DNA of 64,000 bases from J089 sp964535735 (GTDB taxonomy: Bacteria; Fidelibacterota; Marinisomatia; Marinisomatales; J089), in contig CAZHTM010000011.1 of assembly GCA_964535735.1 (NCBI GenBank), forward strand, positions 1 to 64,000, read 5' to 3'. Every line of letters begins with the position of its first letter. Within the stretch, counting starts at the first letter, position 1. A program made the position numbers and the translations under genes. This document shows positions 35,128-44,384 of the stretch, piece by piece. The notes beneath the pieces were generated by a model, which was given only the letters and a program-made list of their open reading frames with translations, ran no database searches and was not told the DNA's origin.

Positions 35128-35137
35128 CTTATGGCGT

Positions 35138-36190
35138 CTATAACGTTGATTTCAGGGTCGTCATCAGCCACCGTGTTTCCACATCGAACGACACTAAATG
35201 GGTCTGTCCCAGGTCGGAGCCGGGAGGTGCCAGTTGCAGGGCGTAATTCAATACCACATGGGTCCAGTTAAGTCCCACTCCTGCCGTTAGAGATTGGACC
35301 TGATTGCGCCCTAAACGAAGAAAGAGACGCTGTTTCACCGCCACTTCCACTCCCCCCATCAGATTCCCGCCGGAGGACCCAATTTGGAAATCGTCGCTTT
35401 GACTGGCAATGGTGGGCCGGATTTCACTGTTCAGGGAGATGAAAACCGTCAGGGATTGCCAGGGTAAGGGAAGGGTTCCTGCCAGACCCATACCCACCGT
35501 GGGTAAGGTGACTTCGGTACGACCCGAATCCCAAATCTGAACGGACGTCAACGCATTGGAAAGAACAGCACCAAGAGACCAGCGGTTTCCCAAGGAATGC
35601 ACCCAACCCACATCCACGCCAAATCCAAGGCCCGCATAATCGCCCATGGATTGGACAAGCGCTTTCACGGCATAGCCCAAGTGGGCCGATCCCCATGTCA
35701 CCTGTCGGGGAAAATACACACCCCACCGGGATTGGGAGAAAAAGTTCACCTTGTCGGGATCCAGGCGTTCACCGGAGTCCAACTGACCATTCCCCTCCCC
35801 CACATCGCCGGTACCGGGTTGGCCGTCTTCTCCCCAATCCAATAACATAGACCGGGTATCCGGAATTTGGTTCACCCCTTCCCGAAGCAATGAGACGGTC
35901 TGACCACCAAAGGCCGGAATATGAAAGGAAAGGGCATCTTCCTGAATCAGACCCGCAAACCGAGACTGATGGTAAAACGACAAGCGTCCCTGATGATGGT
36001 CCTGGGCTGGATTGGCCAGATTAATGCCGGTGGATGACGGGATCCCAATGACGGCCCCACCCAGGGCCATCCAACGAGCGTCAGAGGCTCCCTGGAACAG
36101 GTCCCAGCCCGTGGAGACAATCACCGGTGTTGAGGCCTGGACAACCACACTCAGAAAACATAGGACAGCCAGCGGGGATTTATAAATCAT
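35138..36190 (-). CDS. PorV/PorQ-like outer-membrane beta-barrel protein
   Basis: 350 residues with a signal peptide (LAVLCFLSVVVQAS). The mature part opens DLFQGASDARWMALGGAVIG and SSTGINLANPA, the typical start of UPF0164/PorV-type barrels. Alternating strands with Gly and aromatic girdles follow (WGVYFPRQVTWGSAHLGYAV, GLGFGVDVGWVHSLG). In FCB bacteria such barrels accompany type IX secretion or substrate shuttling, which fits the sorting-domain protein at 52.4 kb, but the link is inferred. The stop lies within the duplicated contig-end sequence. The start overlaps mutS by 11 bp. Confidence 0.7.
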   Translation of the reverse strand: MIYKSPLAVLCFLSVVVQASTPVIVSTGWDLFQGASDARWMALGGAVIGIPSSTGINLANPAQDHHQGRLSFYHQSRFAGLIQEDALSFHIPAFGGQTVSLLREGVNQIPDTRSMLLDWGEDGQPGTGDVGEGNGQLDSGERLDPDKVNFFSQSRWGVYFPRQVTWGSAHLGYAVKALVQSMGDYAGLGFGVDVGWVHSLGNRWSLGAVLSNALTSVQIWDSGRTEVTLPTVGMGLAGTLPLPWQSLTVFISLNSEIRPTIASQSDDFQIGSSGGNLMGGVEVAVKQRLFLRLGRNQVQSLTAGVGLNWTHVVLNYALQLAPPGSDLGQTHLVSFDVETRWLMTTLKSTL

Positions 36191-38774
36191 GTTCCCGTTT
36201 CAATTCATTCAGCAGATTCAGAGCCTGGATCGGTGTGAGTTGGTTAATATCCACTTCCTTTAATGATTTTTTCAAATTGGCTTCCACCGGATCTTGAAAA
36301 AGTGTTATTTGATTCGACGAAGCCAACGCGGCTTGGGTTCCCGTATTTTTTATCCCACCTTCAGAATGAAATTTCAAGATTTCCCGGGCCCGTTGGATGA
36401 CCGGTCCCGGAACGCCGGCCATTTGGGCCACGTGAATGCCGTAGCTTTTATCTCCCGGCCCCGGTACCACCTTCCGGAGAAAAACAATTTTGTCCCCGTA
36501 TTCCCGAACCGCCACATGGCGATTTTTCAGTCGGGGCAGTTCTTCTTCTAAAGTGGTTAATTCATGGTAATGGGTGGCAAACAAGGTTCGGGCTGCCACC
36601 TCTGGTGTGTTATGAAGATACTCCGTGATAGCCCACGCCAGGGAAAGCCCGTCGTACGTGGCCGTTCCCCGGCCGATTTCATCCAGGAGAATCAAACTTT
36701 GTCCGGTGGCATTGTTTAAAATATTGGCCGCTTCATTCATTTCTACCAAAAAGGTACTCTCCCCGCCGGCAAGATTATCGCTGGCGCCCACGCGGGTAAA
36801 CAATTTGTCCACAATACCGATGGTTGCATCGCGAGCTGGGACAAACGATCCAATATGTGCCATCAATACCGTGAGTCCGATCTGGCGCAGGTAGGTGGAT
36901 TTCCCCGCCATATTGGGACCGGTAATAAGGAGAATTTGATCGGACCGGGCATCCATGTCCAAATCATTAGGAATAAAGCGGTCCGTCGCCGGGAGTAAGG
37001 TTTCTACCACCGGATGGCGGTTCTCGCTCAGGATAAGCACTGGTTCATCCACCATGGTAGGTCGTGTATAGTTGTGGATCTGAGCCAAATTCGCAAAGGT
37101 GGTTAGGACATCCAGGCGATTCAGGAGCCGGCCATTGGTCTGAATACGGACGCCCGCTTCAAGAATGGTCTGACACAAGCGACCGAACAACTCCGTTTCC
37201 AGAGTCAGTATTTTTTCCTCCGCGCTTAAGACTTTCTCCTCGTACTCCTTTAGTTCCGGCGTAATGTACCGTTCCGAATTGACCAGGGTCTGTTTCCGGA
37301 TATAGGTATCGGGAATCCGATCCTGATGGGTTTTGGTCACTTCCAGGTAATACCCGAAGACCTTGTTAAACCCGATTTTTAAACTGGGAATTCCCAGGCG
37401 TTCCCGCTCCGTGGCCTGTAAGTTGCGAATCCAATCTTTTCCGCCGGAAACCAGGGTTCGCAGTTCATCCAATTCGGTATTAACGCCAGGGGCGATTGTG
37501 GATCCTTTTCCGATCAGGGTCGGGGGATCTTCAGTTACAGTCTCTACAATGGTTCGCCCAATATCGGTAGTATCCAGAAATTGTCCTGCGAAATCCTGAA
37601 CGACCTGAACGTCTATGTCGATGAGCGTTTTTACTAACTCCGGCAGGGACATGAGCGATTCACCCAAAGCGCGTACGTCTTTAGGATGGGCTTTACCCAT
37701 GCTGATTTTGGACAGAACCCGTTCCACATCTACAAGATGTTTCAGTTGGTCCCGCAAACGATTCAAAATATTCCGTCGTTCCACTAGGGCTGCCACCAGT
37801 TCATGGCGCTTGTGTATGCGTTCCCGATCGGTAAGCGGCCGGGTCAGCCAGCGACGCAAAAGGCGCCCGCCACCTGGCGTGGCGGTTTCATCCAGAACAT
37901 CCAGCAAGGTACCGTGGGTCCCTTGGGACGCCAGGGATTGAAACACCTCTAGATTCCGGACCGTGAAGCCATCCAGAGCCATGGTTCCTTCATTTCCCAC
38001 CGGTTGCAGTCGGGATACATGCTCCATGGAGGCATTCAAATTGGTTTGATTATGATAAAATAACACACCTGCCGCCACGATGGCCAGATTCAAGTCCGCA
38101 ACCCCGAATCCTTTCAATGTGGCCACTTTGAAGTGTGCTTTCAGTCGCTGTTCACAATCTTTAAAATCAAAAGCCCAGGCGTCCACTTTGGTGACAAAGG
38201 GCCGCAGGTCCCGGTACCAGGGTTCTGTGGAAAAGGTCACAGTATCCGCCACCAGAACTTCACGAGGTGAAAATTTTCGCAGGGCTTCCGGTAAATCGGG
38301 TACCGGACATTCCCCCATAAAAAATTCGCCCGTGGCGGGATCGTAGCACGCGTACCCCACCTGATCCTTTCGCGTATATATAGACGCGATATATTGATTG
38401 GTTTTCCCGCTGCGATCCAGGGTCAAGGTTCCGGGTGTCACCACTTCCACCACTTCCCGCTTCACGATTCCCTTGGCCAGTTTAGGATCTTCAACCTGTT
38501 CGCAAATAGCGACCCGGTGTCCCGCCCGAACCAGTTTGGGTAAATAATTATCCAGAGCATGGTGGGGAAATCCCGCTAGAGGTGTATCCGCTGCGGCGCC
38601 GTTGGATCGCTTGGTGAGGACGATTCCTAAAATCCGGGCCGTAATTTTGGCGTCCTCGTTAAACGTCTCAAAGAAATCTCCCATACGAAACAGCAGGATG
38701 GCATCAGGATATTGCCGTTTAATGGCCTCATACTGACGCATGAGAGGTGTTTGGGTGGTCTCTGGAGTCTTCAT
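36180..38774 (-). CDS. mutS: DNA mismatch repair protein MutS
   Basis: 864 residues. The mismatch-reading Phe-x-Glu is in LLFRMGDFFETF near residue 37. Connector, lever and clamp domains follow, then the ABC ATPase with Walker A TGPNMAGKSTYLRQ, Walker B LILLDEIGRGTATYDG and LFATHYHELTTLE. The C-terminal helix ends ALNLLNELKREHDL. It recognises base mismatches and recruits MutL. It overlaps selB by 4 bp upstream. Confidence 0.98.
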   Translation of the reverse strand: MKTPETTQTPLMRQYEAIKRQYPDAILLFRMGDFFETFNEDAKITARILGIVLTKRSNGAAADTPLAGFPHHALDNYLPKLVRAGHRVAICEQVEDPKLAKGIVKREVVEVVTPGTLTLDRSGKTNQYIASIYTRKDQVGYACYDPATGEFFMGECPVPDLPEALRKFSPREVLVADTVTFSTEPWYRDLRPFVTKVDAWAFDFKDCEQRLKAHFKVATLKGFGVADLNLAIVAAGVLFYHNQTNLNASMEHVSRLQPVGNEGTMALDGFTVRNLEVFQSLASQGTHGTLLDVLDETATPGGGRLLRRWLTRPLTDRERIHKRHELVAALVERRNILNRLRDQLKHLVDVERVLSKISMGKAHPKDVRALGESLMSLPELVKTLIDIDVQVVQDFAGQFLDTTDIGRTIVETVTEDPPTLIGKGSTIAPGVNTELDELRTLVSGGKDWIRNLQATERERLGIPSLKIGFNKVFGYYLEVTKTHQDRIPDTYIRKQTLVNSERYITPELKEYEEKVLSAEEKILTLETELFGRLCQTILEAGVRIQTNGRLLNRLDVLTTFANLAQIHNYTRPTMVDEPVLILSENRHPVVETLLPATDRFIPNDLDMDARSDQILLITGPNMAGKSTYLRQIGLTVLMAHIGSFVPARDATIGIVDKLFTRVGASDNLAGGESTFLVEMNEAANILNNATGQSLILLDEIGRGTATYDGLSLAWAITEYLHNTPEVAARTLFATHYHELTTLEEELPRLKNRHVAVREYGDKIVFLRKVVPGPGDKSYGIHVAQMAGVPGPVIQRAREILKFHSEGGIKNTGTQAALASSNQITLFQDPVEANLKKSLKEVDINQLTPIQALNLLNELKREHDL

Positions 38775-40639
38775 GCGGTCAACTTCTCCCCGGTATAGCG
38801 TAGATTCCCTTCACGTCTGGTCCAACCACGACGATCGAAATATTCCAGGAGCGGGATACCAGTTTTGCGGGTAATCCCAAACAAGGATTTCAACTCCGCC
38901 ACCGATAGCGTTTCCGATTTTTGAAAGTGCGTAATCAAGGTTTGGCGCATCCGCTCTAGCGTGTCTGTGAGCACCCAGAGCCCCGGCGGAAATTCCACAA
39001 CTGTTTCCTGAGCTTTCAATACGTGGAGAAATTCAAGAGTTATGGCTCCATCCAGTTGAGAAGAGGATGAAAGGAAGTCTACGTTCAGTGGTTCCATACC
39101 CGCCAACCGTAATCGGCGAATTAATTGATCAACTCGAGCCTGATCCTCGGTGGATAACGTTACCTCATGGTTAGATAACGCCACACCCCGGTCGTCTATC
39201 ACAATGGCTCCGGTCGTCATTAAGGCATCTATCACCAGATCGAACCAGATTTCGTTGGAACCGAATTCCGATTTCAAATTTTCCTTGTTCATCCGGGACC
39301 GATACGGATACCGGGTATGATACTGGCTTAACAAGTCCAGAATTTTTTCCCTATCCCTGGTTAATGGATCCCTTGAAATCACCAGGCCACCCGGTCCTTC
39401 ATTACAGTGGATTTCCTCCAGTAACGTTCTTACAACATCTGGCGTTTGCGATAAAAACCGACTCCAATCCTCAACCGTTTGTGGTTCTCTTCCCCGTTCT
39501 TGAACAAACCATTCCAATCGAAGCGCCAGCGGACCGGGCAAGGTCTGAGCAGATGTCTTAAGCGTTTTCCACGGTCCCTGGGGTTTAGGATGGAGGATAC
39601 GCCCGCCTCCGATGGTCATCATGGGCGAATAAGTTCGCAGAATATATCGGTCATTTACGGCGGCAAACACCGGTTTCTCTGGTTCAAGAATAGCCCGCCA
39701 AGTTGTGTCCTGTTGGGGATCGGGTCCCACTATCGTCATACGCGCCAACGTTTCACTGGTCCCTAAATGAATCCGTACCCGTTGCTTCGGTTTGGGACGT
39801 TTGGTGTCCGGCAAGGGCATATAATCCACAATCAGGCGTTCACTGGCTTCCAGCCAATTCGGCGTCACCACTTGAGCGCCGCGGGGGGCGTCATCCTGAG
39901 CTAAACCGCTAATATTTAACGCCGCCCGATCGCCGGTTTGTACCCCCTCCACATCCTGTTGATGGCTTTGGATTTTCCGGACTTTTCCGATTCGTCCTGC
40001 TGGCACGATCTGAAGTTCATCGCCTACGTGACATTCACCGGAGATTACCGTTCCCGTAACAATGGTTCCAAATCCAGTTTTCAGGAACGAACGATCCACC
40101 GGGAGCCGGAAATAGGGTCCCGGATCGGGGAGGGAAATGTCATCGGCCAGGGCTAGCAACTCCCGTCGTAACACGTCGATTCCCTCTCCCGTGGCAGTGG
40201 ATGTACGAATAATCCGAGGAACCTTTAAACGGGTGGTTCCTATGAGTTCCCGCACATCTTCCTCGACCAAATCCAACCATTCCTTATCGTCTACCAGATC
40301 ACATTTTGTGAGCGCAACCAGACAGGAATGGAGTCCCAGTAAATCCAGAATATGGATGTGTTCTCGGGTTTGGGGCATGATACCGTCGTCCGCCGCCACT
40401 ACCAGCAATCCGATATGAATCGTAGCTACTCCGGCTACCATATTGCGAATAAATTTTTCATGACCAGGAACATCAATAAGGGTAATGCGGTCGTTAAGGA
40501 AAGCGAATCCCAGGTCGATGGTCATTCCCCGTCGTTGCTCTTCCTCCAGCCGATCCGTATTGACGCCCGTAAGCGCCTCCACTAGAGCGGTTTTTCCATG
40601 GTCAATATGACCGGCAGTTCCGACGACGACCTGACTCAT
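38771..40639 (-). CDS. selB: Selenocysteine-specific elongation factor
   Basis: 622 residues. The GTPase motifs are VVGTAGHIDHGKTALVEAL, DVPGHEKFIRNM and ALTKCDLVD. EF-Tu-like domains 2-3 follow (SFLKTGFGTIVTGTVISG), then winged-helix repeats over the C-terminal 250 residues that bind the SECIS hairpin (FGITRKTGIPLLEYFDRRGWTR). It brings Sec-tRNA to in-frame UGA codons. It overlaps selA by 4 bp, forming a selA-selB pair. Confidence 0.97.
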   Translation of the reverse strand: MSQVVVGTAGHIDHGKTALVEALTGVNTDRLEEEQRRGMTIDLGFAFLNDRITLIDVPGHEKFIRNMVAGVATIHIGLLVVAADDGIMPQTREHIHILDLLGLHSCLVALTKCDLVDDKEWLDLVEEDVRELIGTTRLKVPRIIRTSTATGEGIDVLRRELLALADDISLPDPGPYFRLPVDRSFLKTGFGTIVTGTVISGECHVGDELQIVPAGRIGKVRKIQSHQQDVEGVQTGDRAALNISGLAQDDAPRGAQVVTPNWLEASERLIVDYMPLPDTKRPKPKQRVRIHLGTSETLARMTIVGPDPQQDTTWRAILEPEKPVFAAVNDRYILRTYSPMMTIGGGRILHPKPQGPWKTLKTSAQTLPGPLALRLEWFVQERGREPQTVEDWSRFLSQTPDVVRTLLEEIHCNEGPGGLVISRDPLTRDREKILDLLSQYHTRYPYRSRMNKENLKSEFGSNEIWFDLVIDALMTTGAIVIDDRGVALSNHEVTLSTEDQARVDQLIRRLRLAGMEPLNVDFLSSSSQLDGAITLEFLHVLKAQETVVEFPPGLWVLTDTLERMRQTLITHFQKSETLSVAELKSLFGITRKTGIPLLEYFDRRGWTRREGNLRYTGEKLTA

Positions 40640-42003
40640 AATTCCAAGGCATTTAGAGCCTGAACCAAGAACGGATCCTGATTCGGAAGGATCGCTTTCA
40701 TATCCAGAAATAATGCACGACGGTGGATGAATCCCACTACGGGAGGCATACTGAGACGGAGCTGCTGGGCCAGATCAGCAGTGGACGCTTCGGACGAAGT
40801 AAACACCAGGGCAACGCTGGGTAAATTCTCCGTAGGCAAGGATCCACTCCCGGCCTCTACCTCCGTTTCACGGATATGAATTGACCAACGCTCTTTCAAT
40901 CGGGGATTCACTTGTTCCAGGATGACCTGAGCTCGACGCCTGAGCATTTCCCGCGGAGTGCTGAGTAAGGTCTGAGCCAAATTGGTGTCGGGTTGGGAAT
41001 ACACCAGGGTGTCCCATAGAAGCGCCAAAGTTAGTTTATCACAGCGCACCGCACGATAAATGGGATCGCGAATAATTTTACGAATCCAGCGTCGCTTCCC
41101 CACAATGAGCCCAGCCTGAGGTCCACCCAACAATTTATCTCCGGAAAAAGTCACCACATCGGCGCCACTCCGAACAACGGAGGCCACTGTTGGTTCCGAT
41201 GGCAACCCCAGAGTTTCCAGTTCGATTAGAGCGCCGCTTCCCAGGTCGGCCACGACCGGGATGCGTTTCTTTCGTCCTAGCTGGGACAATTCTTTTAACG
41301 CCACCGAATGGGTAAACCCCTGAACACGATAATTGGATGTATGCACCCATAACAGACACCCCGTTGACGATTGAATGGCTTCTTCGTAGTCGCGGAGGTG
41401 GGTTCGGTTGGTGGTCCCCACTTCCACCATGCGGGCACCGGATTTCCGAATAATGTCAGGAATGCGGAACGATCCGCCAATTTCCACTTCCTGGCCCCTG
41501 GAGACTACCACATCCTTGCCTTCAGCTAAGGCATTGAGGGTGAGCAAAACGGCAGCTGCATTGTTGTTGACCACCGCAACTGCCTCGGCTCCGGTGAGAG
41601 CTTTTAACGCCGTAGAAATATGGTCCAGGCGGTTCCCGCGCTTCCCGGAGGGTAAATCAAACTCCAGATTGCTGTACCCCACGACTCGTTTTGACACCCG
41701 AAGCAGACGTTCTTCATCCAGGGGTGCCCGACCGAATCCGGTATGCAGGACAATCCCGGTTGCGTTGATTATGTGTTGAGGGCTCCCCACCAGTCGGGCG
41801 CGCACGCGTCGACTAATTTCAGCGATCAAGGCGTCCCTTGACAAAGAATCGCCTCCCTGAACCAATTCCTCCCGGACGTGGGCCACCTCTTCCCTGACCA
41901 GAGCAGTGAGTACCGTTCGGTTCACGTTCTGCAGATCGGATAGGTGCTCCAGAATGGCGGATACCGATGGTAGTGTCTTCAGATGTTCCGCGGATGTTGT
42001 CAT
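40636..42003 (-). CDS. selA: L-seryl-tRNA(Sec) selenium transferase
   Basis: 455 residues of a fold-type I PLP enzyme. The PLP lysine is in VVTFSGDKLLGGPQAGLIVG. Other family blocks are INATGIVLHTGFGRAPL, NNNAAAVLLTLNAL and VSRGQEVEIGGSFRIP. It converts Ser-tRNA(Sec) to Sec-tRNA(Sec) using selenophosphate. selC and selD are not in the window, and I found no in-frame UGA selenoprotein here. Confidence 0.97.
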   Translation of the reverse strand: MTTSAEHLKTLPSVSAILEHLSDLQNVNRTVLTALVREEVAHVREELVQGGDSLSRDALIAEISRRVRARLVGSPQHIINATGIVLHTGFGRAPLDEERLLRVSKRVVGYSNLEFDLPSGKRGNRLDHISTALKALTGAEAVAVVNNNAAAVLLTLNALAEGKDVVVSRGQEVEIGGSFRIPDIIRKSGARMVEVGTTNRTHLRDYEEAIQSSTGCLLWVHTSNYRVQGFTHSVALKELSQLGRKKRIPVVADLGSGALIELETLGLPSEPTVASVVRSGADVVTFSGDKLLGGPQAGLIVGKRRWIRKIIRDPIYRAVRCDKLTLALLWDTLVYSQPDTNLAQTLLSTPREMLRRRAQVILEQVNPRLKERWSIHIRETEVEAGSGSLPTENLPSVALVFTSSEASTADLAQQLRLSMPPVVGFIHRRALFLDMKAILPNQDPFLVQALNALEL

Positions 42004-42056
42004 TAAGGAAAATTACTGGTAGATCAAGGGAATCCCAAGCATCAACCACATCTTGA

Positions 42057-43214
42057 TTAAAGAGAGTGACGTAGTCTGCCCGCCAGCAATAAACCAGGAA
42101 GCAGAATAATAGCCATGGCTGGAAACACCCAATGAACACCGAACGATTCCGCAATGGATCCGCTCAATCCCGATGCCAGTGCTCCTACTCCAAAATTCAG
42201 AAAAAAGCTGACACCATACCCCAACCCTCGATGAGAATCCTGAGTAAGATCGGCAATCAATGAATTTCCCACCGGTTGAAAATTAAAATGCACCACTCCC
42301 AGGACGAGTCCTGCGATGACCAGTAAGACGCCGGTGGTAAATCCCAAAGCCATTAGAAGAGGAATGTTCAGAGCCACAATCCAAAAAACCAATCCCGGTC
42401 GTGGAAAACGGTTTCCTAAATAACCGCCCATTAATTGTCCCAAAATACCGGCGGTCAACACTAAGGTCGTGAGCGCGCCACCACGAAGCGTATCGGAAAA
42501 GCCATGCATCCAGCCTTGGGTCTGTTGGGCAAAATGGGTAGGCAAAAACGTGGTAAAACCGGCGTAGGAAAGTCCCATAAGCACCGCGATAGCATAATAA
42601 AGAATCAGAGCTCGGCGATTGGTGCTGGTTTCATGCGAGGCGGCGCGAGTCTGATGTGTCCGAATATCTCCACTAATCAGTTTTAACGTCGCCAAAGCTA
42701 AAAGTCCATTAAATCCCGCCATGAGGAGATATGCCCACCGCCATCCCAAAATATCGGTCGTAAAAGCAGCGATCAGCGGTCCAGCCGCCAATCCCACGGA
42801 GCCGGCAATCCCGTGTAGCGCCATTCCGCCAGAGAGATTGTTGACACTCTTAGAAATGAGGGTTAACCCGGCGGGATGATAGATACTGCACGAAAGCCCC
42901 AACAGCATGAGACCGCTCGTAAAGCCAACCAGGGTAGAACTAATAGTAATAACGATAGAAGCCAGGATGCTTCCACCAAAATAAAGCAATAGTAGATTGC
43001 GGCTACCGATTCGGGTCTCAAACCAACCCGTGGGAATGGCCCCCAATCCAAACATAAACGATCCCAGCATGGCTACCACCCCTAGCGCGCCCAGGCCGGT
43101 GTCAAACTCCTGCTTCAATACCAACATGATATTGGGCAAGATGATCATGAAGGCATGGACAGAAAAGTGGGAACTGCCGGTAACCCACAATACCAATTTC
43201 TCGTTACGGGACAT
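42057..43214 (-). CDS. Major facilitator superfamily transporter
   Basis: 385 residues with about twelve hydrophobic helices. The first-loop MFS motif is in GLGAIPTGWFETRIGSRNLLLLYF and a symmetric one lies in QLMGGYLGNRFPRP. Blocks SCSIYHPAGLTLISKSV and GIAGSVGLAAGPL resemble the fosmidomycin-resistance-like branch. The substrate cannot be told. It is separated from rplS by a strong terminator (43231-43263), so it has its own promoter or relies on read-through. Confidence 0.85.
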   Translation of the reverse strand: MSRNEKLVLWVTGSSHFSVHAFMIILPNIMLVLKQEFDTGLGALGVVAMLGSFMFGLGAIPTGWFETRIGSRNLLLLYFGGSILASIVITISSTLVGFTSGLMLLGLSCSIYHPAGLTLISKSVNNLSGGMALHGIAGSVGLAAGPLIAAFTTDILGWRWAYLLMAGFNGLLALATLKLISGDIRTHQTRAASHETSTNRRALILYYAIAVLMGLSYAGFTTFLPTHFAQQTQGWMHGFSDTLRGGALTTLVLTAGILGQLMGGYLGNRFPRPGLVFWIVALNIPLLMALGFTTGVLLVIAGLVLGVVHFNFQPVGNSLIADLTQDSHRGLGYGVSFFLNFGVGALASGLSGSIAESFGVHWVFPAMAIILLPGLLLAGRLRHSL

Positions 43215-43230
43215 GCGACTTAAAATAAAA

Positions 43231-43263
43231 AACCCTCTTCAATCAATGGTGATGAAGAGGGTT
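43231..43263 (-). terminator. Rho-independent terminator of the ffh-rplS unit
   Basis: A perfect 10-bp stem AACCCTCTTC/GAAGAGGGTT around a 13-nt loop. On the minus strand it is followed by TTTTATTTTA, 18 bp past the rplS stop. Confidence 0.9.
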
Positions 43264-43280
43264 AATGATCATGGATCGGT

Positions 43281-43622
43281 TTAGCGTTTTTCTGTAATCC
43301 GAGCCGCTTTACCCCGGAGTGATTTCAGGTAGTTCAGCTTCGCCCGGCGTACTTTTCCACGACGTAAAACCTCGATTTTGGCGATCATAGGTGAATGGAG
43401 GGGAAATATCCGTTCCACGCCGATGCCGCTGGAAATCTTCCGAACGGTAAAGGTTTCCTCGATACCGCCACCTTTACGACCGATTACCACGCCCTGGAAG
43501 CGCTGAATCCGTTCCTTGCCGCCTTCCACAACTCGAACATCCACTGCCAGAGTGTCTCCCGGAGCAAAATCCGGAATTTCCGGCTTCAAATATTCTTTTG
43601 TCGCTTCATGTAGTTTATTCAT
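43281..43622 (-). CDS. rplS: 50S ribosomal protein L19
   Basis: 113 residues from ATG 43622; GGAG lies 6 bases upstream, and the TTG four codons earlier has no such site. Typical L19 blocks are FAPGDTLAVDVRVVEGGKER, QRFQGVVIGRKGGG and IPLHSPMIAKIEV-like FPLHSPMIAKIEVLRRGKVRRAKL. It sits at the 30S-50S interface. Last gene of the ffh-rpsP-khpA-rimM-trmD-rplS unit. Confidence 0.97.
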   Translation of the reverse strand: MNKLHEATKEYLKPEIPDFAPGDTLAVDVRVVEGGKERIQRFQGVVIGRKGGGIEETFTVRKISSGIGVERIFPLHSPMIAKIEVLRRGKVRRAKLNYLKSLRGKAARITEKR

Positions 43623-43634
43623 GATGGTCTCCAA

Positions 43635-44384
43635 TCAATGAGGTCCTCCAGAACTACGGTCACCGGATTTCCCATTGCTGTTCTTTCGTAATTGATATTT
43701 TTCCCAAAGATCGGGGCGACGCTCGCGGGTGCGTTTTTCCCGCTGACGTTGCCGCCACTGTTCAATTTTTTCATGATGACCGGATAATAATACGTCCGGT
43801 ACATCCATTCCCCGCACCGATCGTGGGCGGGTATACCAGGGAGCATCTAAAAGATCCCAGGCATGTGAATCGGTTCGCGCCGAATCCAAATCATTCAACA
43901 CTCCAGGAATGAACCGCACCATACTGTCGATCATGACCATGGCGGGTAATTCGCCTCCGGAGACCACAAAATCTCCCAGCGAATATTCCACCGGTTGAAT
44001 TCGCTCCAACACTCGTTCATCCACACCCTTGTAATGGCCACAGAGAAACACAAAACTGTCGTGGGACATTTCGCTCATGACGGCATCATGGTCCCAGGTT
44101 CGTCCCTGTGGCGACGGATATACATACCGGGTGTTTTCCGGCTCAGGCAACAATGCCGCCGCTGCATCCAGAGCCGCGAAAAGCGGTTCCGCCATCAAAA
44201 CCATTCCGGGACCGCCACCAAACGGTTCATCATCGATTTGGCGGTAATTTCCCTGTCCGTAATCCCGCAGGTTTACGGTTAAGAATTCCGCCAGTCCCTT
44301 CTCGACAGCCTGCCGTAGGATGCTGTTGGTTACGATACTGTCAATGATCTCAGGAACCGGTGTGATAACGACAAATCGTTTCAC
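43635..44384 (-). CDS. trmD: tRNA (guanine-N1)-methyltransferase
   Basis: 249 residues from GTG 44384, overlapping the rimM stop. SPOUT trefoil-knot segments are LCGHYKGVDERVL and YSLGDFVVSGGELPAMVMID, and DEPFGGGPGMVLMAEPL lies upstream. It methylates G37 next to the anticodon to prevent frameshifting. The C-terminus is extended past the usual end by a Lys/Arg/Ser-rich tail (RKNSNGKSGDRSSGGPH). Confidence 0.97.
   Translation of the reverse strand: MKRFVVITPVPEIIDSIVTNSILRQAVEKGLAEFLTVNLRDYGQGNYRQIDDEPFGGGPGMVLMAEPLFAALDAAAALLPEPENTRYVYPSPQGRTWDHDAVMSEMSHDSFVFLCGHYKGVDERVLERIQPVEYSLGDFVVSGGELPAMVMIDSMVRFIPGVLNDLDSARTDSHAWDLLDAPWYTRPRSVRGMDVPDVLLSGHHEKIEQWRQRQREKRTRERRPDLWEKYQLRKNSNGKSGDRSSGGPH

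Larger units (their letters stand above)
34329..35137. other. Repeat-rich spacer with assembly gap
   Basis: About 800 bp without a believable gene. It holds a palindrome at 34477-34501 and two diverged copies (about 34568-34665 and 34811-34918) of a composite made of two inverted palindromes plus a common tail (TGTA(C/T)GGGCT...GTGACGG(A/G)TTCAG). It ends in a 100-N gap whose two flanks carry the same 55 bases. A reading frame that spans 34834-35271 exists only because of the Ns and the duplicated contig end. Confidence 0.65.

Noticed and set aside
34834..35271. Plus-strand frame of 145 codons across the N gap
   Set aside because: It exists only by reading through 100 Ns and the same contig end twice; its ends lie in palindromic repeats and antisense to the PorV-like gene.
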